Source: Candidatus Thiodictyon syntrophicum (GTDB taxonomy: Bacteria > Pseudomonadota > Gammaproteobacteria > Chromatiales > Chromatiaceae). Taken from it: a stretch of 64,000 nt of DNA. Of the stretch, positions 60,096-64,000 are shown in pieces. The stretch is from positions 5,853,501 through 5,917,500 of the forward strand of contig NZ_CP020370.1 of NCBI RefSeq assembly GCF_002813775.1, written 5' to 3'. The notes under the pieces were generated by a model that saw only the letters and a program-made list of their open reading frames with translations, was not told where the DNA came from and did not search any database. Numbering within the stretch: position 1 is the stretch's first letter; each line of letters begins with the position of its first letter. Position numbers and translations under genes: made by a program.

Positions 60096-60296
60096 CTCGG
60101 GGCTTGGGGGCCAGCCGGCCGGCGGGGCGGGCCGAGAATTCATAGGATGAACGGCGATATATAACACCACAGTCGATTAGGGTCGGTCAATGGGCAGTGC
60201 GGGCGATTGGTGGATGCTGCTTGACTCTGTGATCGGGTTCGCACTCTGGGGCGTCATGTCGGCAGGGAGGCTGGCGGCCACGCACCCTGGCGGTCA

Positions 60297-60825
60297 CCCG
60301 TCGCGGCCGGGGGGCCGCTCCTACGGCGTGGGTGCGGGCATGGGCCTTGATCAAGATTCCGGCCGCTTGGGCTCGGCGGGTGCGTGGTCAGGCCATCTTG
60401 GCCTGACACCTTCAGGGCTGGAAGCCCTGACTACGTACGGCGCTGGCCGGGATGATGATCAAGGCCCGGGCCGGCCTTGGTCATCCTGTCGGCCACCGAA
60501 CTGACCGCGAGGCCGTTGGTCCGCACAGCGGACGCTACGGAGCGCGGCCTTACCGTAGGGTCCGCTGTGCGGGCCACTCGCCGCGGGCCGGAGTGATGAT
60601 CATGGCCTTTGATCCAACCCTGGTCGATGACGGCGCGGCCTCGATCATCATTCCGGCCACCGGGAGCGCCGCACCCCAGTGTGGCGCGGCCTATCCGCAG
60701 AACGCAACGCCGCGGTCGCTCGCGAGGCCGCGCCGCACTGGGGTGCGGCGCTCCCGGCGTCCGCGCGGGCTTAAGCGCGTGCGCTCGCCGGTGCGGCTTG
60801 GCCGGGGTGATGATCAAGGCCGACG
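60297..60825. repeat. array of composite palindromes (half B, F, A, C cores)
   Basis: In order: half core B (60299-60323), core F (GTCAGGCC...GGCCTGAC, TCAGGGCTGGAAGCCCTGA) 60388-60434, core A 60472-60606 and core C 60637-60825, joined at shared ATGATCAAGGCC / GGCCTTGGTCATCC ends. No gene is visible in 60100-60830. Confidence 0.85.
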
Positions 60826-60832
60826 GCGCATA

Positions 60833-60955
60833 CGCCGTGGTTGGTGCTGCCGATACTGATGCCCAGTACTTCGGCCAGGTCGCGCTGGGTGGCTGGGGGT
60901 AGGCCGCCAGGTGCTTGATGACGCGATAGTGGCGCTTTTCGGTCACGGCAGCGGG
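60833..60955 (-). pseudogene. MarR_EPS regulator remnant (N-terminal part), copy 1
   Basis: EKRHYRVIKHLAAYPQ then, one base shifted, ATQRDLAEVLGISIGSTNHG: the DNA-binding half of a MarR_EPS protein. It breaks off at a palindrome end (GGCCTTGATCATCACC). The palindrome at 60976-60993 precedes it. Confidence 0.8.
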
Positions 60956-60961
60956 GGTTTG

Positions 60962-61297
60962 TCAGGCTACCGCCCTACCGTGTCGTGCCGGTATCTGTGG
61001 CGGGGGCTGATGACTACCTTGGGCACTGTACTTGTTCAGCGCCTGAATCTCATCATGGGACCATGAATGGCGGCCAATAATCAAGTCTGGGTCTTCAAGG
61101 GGATGCGATCCGAATTGATGTGGTCGTTGGCATTGGCGCTTGGCTTCGGCCTGGTCCAGGGCACTTGGGGTTTGCTGTTGGACGCGGGCTGGGGTGGTGT
61201 TCTGCTTGCTGTTTCCGGCGCTTAAGGCGCGGGGCTGGCTGAGCGGTAGCGTCAGTGGCGCTGAGTTCCGGCATCCTGCCCTTGACTGCCGTGCCAT
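60962..61297 (-). CDS. doubtful open reading frame, copy 1
   Basis: 111 codons, no recognised domain (GSHPLEDPDLIIGRHSWSHD is its least repetitive part). It occurs again at 63374-63709 with one substitution because of the duplication. Composition and position over the operator-like palindrome argue it may be non-coding or a relic. Confidence 0.2.
   Translation of the reverse strand: MARQSRAGCRNSAPLTLPLSQPRALSAGNSKQNTTPARVQQQTPSALDQAEAKRQCQRPHQFGSHPLEDPDLIIGRHSWSHDEIQALNKYSAQGSHQPPPQIPARHGRAVA
60976..60993. promoter_or_regulatory. candidate MarR_EPS operator in front of the remnant
   Basis: TACCGTGTCGTGCCGGTA: arms TACCG/CGGTA, same distance from the relic start as in the intact genes. Second copy at 63388-63405. 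Confidence 0.45.
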
Positions 61298-61374
61298 TGT
61301 GCCGGCCGCTGGGAGCGCTGCACCCCAGTGCGGCGCAACGAGCTTGCTGGTGAGCGCGGCGGCGCGTCCCGCGG

Positions 61375-61497
61375 GCCTTGATCATAGTCCCGGCTAGCGG
61401 CGTGCGTCGTCAGGGCTTCCAGCCCTGACGCTGTCAGGCCAAGATGGCCTGACTACGCACCCGGCGAGCCCAAATGGCCGGAATCTTGATCGAGGCC
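61375..61497. repeat. composite palindromic element, core type F
   Basis: GGCCTTGATCATAGTCCCGG start, AATCTTGATCGAGGCC end. Core: TCAGGGCTTCCAGCCCTGA and GTCAGGCCAAGATGGCCTGA, two nested hairpins. Repeated at 63787-63909. 61298-61374 holds a half core C. Confidence 0.85.
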
Positions 61498-61548
61498 CGT
61501 CCCGCGGGTCGGCTGGGGGCTTCGAGCATTGATCCGGCGGATCCCGGC

Positions 61549-61775
61549 TGGCGCTCGTCGCGGCCGGGGGGCTGCTCCTACGGCGTGGGAGCGGGCCCCC
61601 GGGCGCGACGGGTGGCTGCGACGATGATCAAGGGCAGTTGGGCCTTGATCATCGTGCCGGCATCGGCCCCGGCAATGTAGGTCGCCCTTCAGGGTGATCG
61701 CCCGGCAGCACGGGGGGTCCGGTCGCCTTGAAGGGCGACCTACACCTGCCCGTGGCCGGGAGCATCCTGCGGGGC
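61549..61775. repeat. palindromes with core B and core G (GTAGGTCGCCCTTCA)
   Basis: GTCGCGGCCGGGGGGCTGCT arm and an ATGATCAAGG end, then GGCCTTGATCATCGTGCCGG with arms GTAGGTCGCCCTTCAGGG and CCTTGAAGGGCGACCTAC. Sits at the junction between the duplication copies. Confidence 0.8.
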
Positions 61776-61784
61776 CGCTGACGG

Positions 61785-62168
61785 CTAATCGCTGACGGCT
61801 TCCCCAGCGGGCGCTTGGGCGGCGGCGACCTCGGAGCGGAGTTGGGCGATCTCGTGTTCCAGCGCCTCATACTCCTCCAGCTTGCGCTGCAGAAAGCGCA
61901 TGGCGATGCGGGTCTTGGCTTCGATGCCGCTGGGGGTCAGGAGGTAGGCGTAGGCGAGCTTGTTGTGGCTGTTCCGGAAGTTGGTGGCCTTGACCCAACC
62001 GCGCTCGATGAGGGCGTTGACGCAGTAGTTGAGGCTGCCGACGCTGACGCCGAGGACCTCGGAGAGGTGCCGTTGGCTGGCCTGCGGTTGCTCCGAGAGG
62101 TGCTTGAGCAGGCGGTAGCGCATGTCGTCGCTGAGGTGACGGCGGACCTTGATGGCGGTGTCGGACAC
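61785..62168 (-). CDS. MarR-family EPS-associated transcriptional regulator (copy 2)
   Basis: 127 aa. Same domain as copy 1 (LSEVLGVSVGSLNYCVNALI recognition helix, NFRNSHNKLAYAYLLTPSG) with about 15 substitutions and a shorter tail. The GTG start, AGGGCGG and the upstream TACCGT-N6-ACGGTA repeat are conserved. Retained function in both copies is likely, so they may cross-regulate. The flanking non-coding DNA is more conserved than the gene, which suggests conversion outside the gene. Confidence 0.9.
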   Translation of the reverse strand: MSDTAIKVRRHLSDDMRYRLLKHLSEQPQASQRHLSEVLGVSVGSLNYCVNALIERGWVKATNFRNSHNKLAYAYLLTPSGIEAKTRIAMRFLQRKLEEYEALEHEIAQLRSEVAAAQAPAGEAVSD

Positions 62169-62178
62169 GCTACCGCCC

Positions 62179-62196
62179 TACCGTGTCGGGACGGTA
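62179..62196. promoter_or_regulatory. candidate MarR_EPS operator (copy 2)
   Basis: TACCGTGTCGGGACGGTA: arms TACCGT/ACGGTA with a 6-bp spacer that differs by one base from copy 1, same position relative to the start. Confidence 0.6.
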
Positions 62197-62396
62197 CTCG
62201 GGGCTTGGGGGCCGGCCGGCCGGCGGGGCGGGCCGAGAATTCATAGGATGAACGGCGATATATGACACCACAGTAGATTAGGGTCGGTCAATGGGCAGTG
62301 CGGGCGATCGGTGGATGCTGCTTGAATCTGTGATCGGGTTCGCACTCTGGGGCGTCATGTCGGCAGGGAGGCTGGCGGCCACGCACCCTGGCGGTC

Positions 62397-62705
62397 ACCC
62401 GTCGCGGCCGGGGGGCCGCTCCTACGGCGTCGGTGCGGGCATGGGCCTTGATCAAGATTCCGGCCGCTTGGGCTCGGCGGGTGCGTGGTCAGGCCATCTT
62501 GGCCTGACACCTTCAGGGCTGGAAGCCCTGACTACGTACGGCGCTGGCCGGGATGATGATCAAGGCCCGGGCCGGCCTCGATCGTCGTTCCGACCGGAAC
62601 CGAGCCAACGCCCGTAGGGTGCGCCGTGCGCACCCGGTAGCCTGTGAACTGCGCGGACGTTCCAGGTGCGCGCGGCGCACCCTACGCGTTCGTTGGCCGG
62701 AGCGA
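62397..62705. repeat. array of palindromes (half B, F, E cores)
   Basis: 62397-62570 repeats 60297-60470. 62577-62705 is a core E element (GTAGGGTGCGCCGTGCGCACC and GCGCACCCTACGCG) present only in copy 2. Confidence 0.85.
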
Positions 62706-62711
62706 TGATCT

Positions 62712-62795
62712 AAGGCCTGCGGGCCTGGGCTTCGAGTCCGGCGGGCAGGTAGGCCGGCGAGCTTATGCGTGCTGTTGCGGAAGTTCTGGGCTTGA
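62712..62795 (-). pseudogene. MarR_EPS regulator remnant (middle part)
   Basis: QNFRNSTHKLAG followed by LPAGLEAQA-like sequence in shifted frames matches NFRNSHHKLAYAYLLTPSGIEA of the intact gene. It is the continuation of the N-terminal remnant at 63245-63367, separated from it by about 450 bp of palindromes. Confidence 0.65.
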
Positions 62796-62883
62796 TCATG
62801 AGTCCGGCCGCGATGTGGCCGCGACGGATGTCACCCTCGAGGTGGCCGGAGTAGTGATCGCGGCCGACGTTCCGTACCTTGAC

Positions 62884-63237
62884 CGGCCTTGGTCATCCTG
62901 TCGGCCACCGAACTGACCGCGAGGCCGTTGGTCCGCACAGCGGACGCTACGGAGCGCGGCCTTACCGTAGGGTCCGCTGTGCGGGCCACTCGCCGCGGGC
63001 CGGAGTGATGATCATGGCCTTTGATCCAACCCTGGTCGATGACGGCGCGGCCTCGATCATCATTCCGGCCACCGGGAGCGCCGCACCCCAGTGCGGCGCG
63101 GCCTATCCGCAGAACGCAACGCCGCGGTCGCTCGCGAGGCCGCGCCGCACTGGGGTGCGGCGCTCCCGGCGTCCGCGCGGGCTTAAGCGCGTGCGCTCGC
63201 CGGTGCGGCTTGGCCGGGGTGATGATCAAGGCCGACG
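62884..63237. repeat. composite palindromes, cores A and C (copy 2)
   Basis: Repeat of 60472-60825: core A 62884-63018 and core C 63049-63237 with shared ATGATCAxGGCC junctions. Confidence 0.88.
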
Positions 63238-63244
63238 GCGCATA

Positions 63245-63367
63245 CGCCGTGGTTGGTGCTGCCGATACTGATGCCCAGTATTTCGGCCAGGTCGCGCTGG
63301 GTGGCTGGGGGTAGGCCGCCAGGTGCTTGATGACGCGATAGTGGCGCTTTTCGGTCACGGCAGCGGG
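63245..63367 (-). pseudogene. MarR_EPS regulator remnant (N-terminal part), copy 2
   Basis: Copy of 60833-60955 with one base change in the DNA-binding part; same internal frameshift, so the decay happened before the duplication. Confidence 0.8.
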
Positions 63368-63373
63368 GGTTTG

Positions 63374-63709
63374 TCAGGCTACCGCCCTACCGTGTCGTGC
63401 CGGTATCTGTGGCGGGGGCTGATGACTACCTTGGGCACTGTACTTGTTCAGCGCCTGAATCTCATCATGGGACCATGAATGGCGGCCAATAATCAAGTCT
63501 GGGTCTTCAAGGGGATGCGATCCGAATTGATGTGGTCGTTGGCATTGGCGCTTGGCTTCGGCCTGGTCCAGGGCACTTGGGGTTTGCTGTTGGCCGCGGG
63601 CTGGGGTGGTGTTCTGCTTGCTGTTTCCGGCGCTTAAGGCGCGGGGCTGGCTGAGCGGTAGCGTCAGTGGCGCTGAGTTCCGGCATCCTGCCCTTGACTG
63701 CCGTGCCAT
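63374..63709 (-). CDS. doubtful open reading frame, copy 2
   Basis: Duplicate of 60962-61297 (one V/G difference). No recognised domain. The remainder to 64000 is the repeated core F element (63787-63909) and part of a core B arm. Confidence 0.2.
   Translation of the reverse strand: MARQSRAGCRNSAPLTLPLSQPRALSAGNSKQNTTPARGQQQTPSALDQAEAKRQCQRPHQFGSHPLEDPDLIIGRHSWSHDEIQALNKYSAQGSHQPPPQIPARHGRAVA
63388..63405. promoter_or_regulatory. candidate MarR_EPS operator in front of the remnant (copy 2)
   Basis: Same TACCG...CGGTA inverted repeat as 60976-60993. Confidence 0.45.
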
Positions 63710-64000
63710 TGTGCCGGCCGCTGGGAGCGCTGCACCCCAGTGCGGCGCAACGAGCTTGCTGGTGAGCGCGGCGGCGCGTCCCGCGGGCCTTGATCATAGT
63801 CCCGGCTAGCGGCGTGCGTCGTCAGGGCTTCCAGCCCTGACGCTGTCAGGCCAAGATGGCCTGACTACGCACCCGGCGAGCCCAAATGGCCGGAATCTTG
63901 ATCGAGGCCCGTCCCGCGGGTCGGCTGGGGGCTTCGAGCATTGATCCGGCGGATCCCGGCTGGCGCTCGTCGCGGCCGGGGGGCTGCTCCTACGGCGTGG

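Larger units (their letters stand above)
59681..61588. repeat. tandem segmental duplication, copy 1
   Basis: From the 3' half of the MarR_EPS gene through the palindrome-rich non-coding region. Matches 61779-64000 at offset about 2101 up to 60478, then 2412 after a 311-bp difference. Left border is a CTGACGG heptad. Confidence 0.88.
61779..64000. repeat. tandem segmental duplication, copy 2 (continues beyond the window)
   Basis: Second copy of 59681-61588, including a full MarR_EPS gene, the regulator relic and all palindromes, with 311 bp extra at about 62579-62889. Offset 2412 is still exact at base 64000, so the repeat unit is not finished at the right edge. Confidence 0.88.

Noticed and set aside
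60430-60946. 171-codon minus-strand frame across palindromes
   Set aside because: Only its first 20 codons match the MarR relic; the rest is palindrome DNA.
1-64000. tRNA or rRNA genes, phage genes or complete insertion sequences
   Set aside because: I saw no cloverleaf-like segments, rRNA sequence, integrase or DDE transposase; Rpn-like proteins are nuclease-type and not linked to clear terminal repeats of their own.

Overview
The window looks like about 60 kb of a GC-rich gammaproteobacterial genome, most plausibly a purple sulfur bacterium (Chromatiaceae, Thiodictyon/Thiocapsa/Lamprocystis type). That is an inference from gene content (a MarR family regulator tied to EPS loci, DUF29, DUF3782, DUF2887/DUF4351 Rpn-like nucleases, many toxin-antitoxin remnants) and from abundant large palindromic repeats. 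Nearly every real gene is on the minus strand. The window is essentially one exopolysaccharide / surface-glycan locus read from right to left. No rRNA, tRNA or CRISPR array was seen.

Layout in transcription order (right to left). 59.6-64.0 kb: a MarR_EPS regulator present twice, plus regulator remnants, inside a tandem duplication rich in palindromes. 58.2-59.6 kb: DUF3782 nuclease-like gene and a damaged HEPN/MNT pair. 55.4-57.7 kb: gmm, gmd and the ABC permease wzm. 48.0-55.2 kb: an accessory island with DUF29, Rpn-like nuclease genes (intact and broken), four-helix-bundle genes, a HEPN-MNT toxin-antitoxin pair, a broken wzt copy and heptanucleotide minisatellites. 43.6-48.0 kb: intact wzt followed by five overlapping genes (GDPD-like, HAD, NTP-transferase, cupin, NTP-transferase). 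34-43.4 kb: two WavE-like proteins, GT2 and GT4 glycosyltransferases, the fdtC-fdtA-(duplicate fdtA)-fdtB dTDP-Fuc3NAc genes and FkbM. 12.9-34 kb: three asparagine-synthase-like amidotransferases, many glycosyltransferases, several SAM methyltransferases, a radical SAM/SPASM enzyme, a CgeB-like transferase and a Wzy-like membrane protein. 7-12.6 kb: toxin-antitoxin relics and Rpn-like genes in a sea of palindromes. 1-6.9 kb: a two-domain oxidoreductase, wecB, a WbuB-like GT4 and a heparinase II/III-type enzyme that runs off the left edge.

How the genes fit together: Gmd and the Fdt enzymes make 6-deoxy and amino-sugar nucleotides (rmlA/rmlB and rmd/fcl are not in this window), WecB makes ManNAc, and the glycosyltransferases assemble the chain. 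AsnB-like, FkbM and other methyltransferases probably decorate it. Wzm/Wzt export it, and heparinase/ElyC-like proteins may process cell-surface polymer. The most unusual features are (i) composite palindromes that share GGCCTTGATCAT-type ends but carry interchangeable cores and sometimes donate start or stop codons; (ii) palindromic and heptad repeats inserted in frame in working enzymes; (iii) a compact wzt-coupled module that looks like a phosphorylated or activated-polyol pathway; and (iv) a conserved inverted repeat immediately upstream of each MarR_EPS copy.
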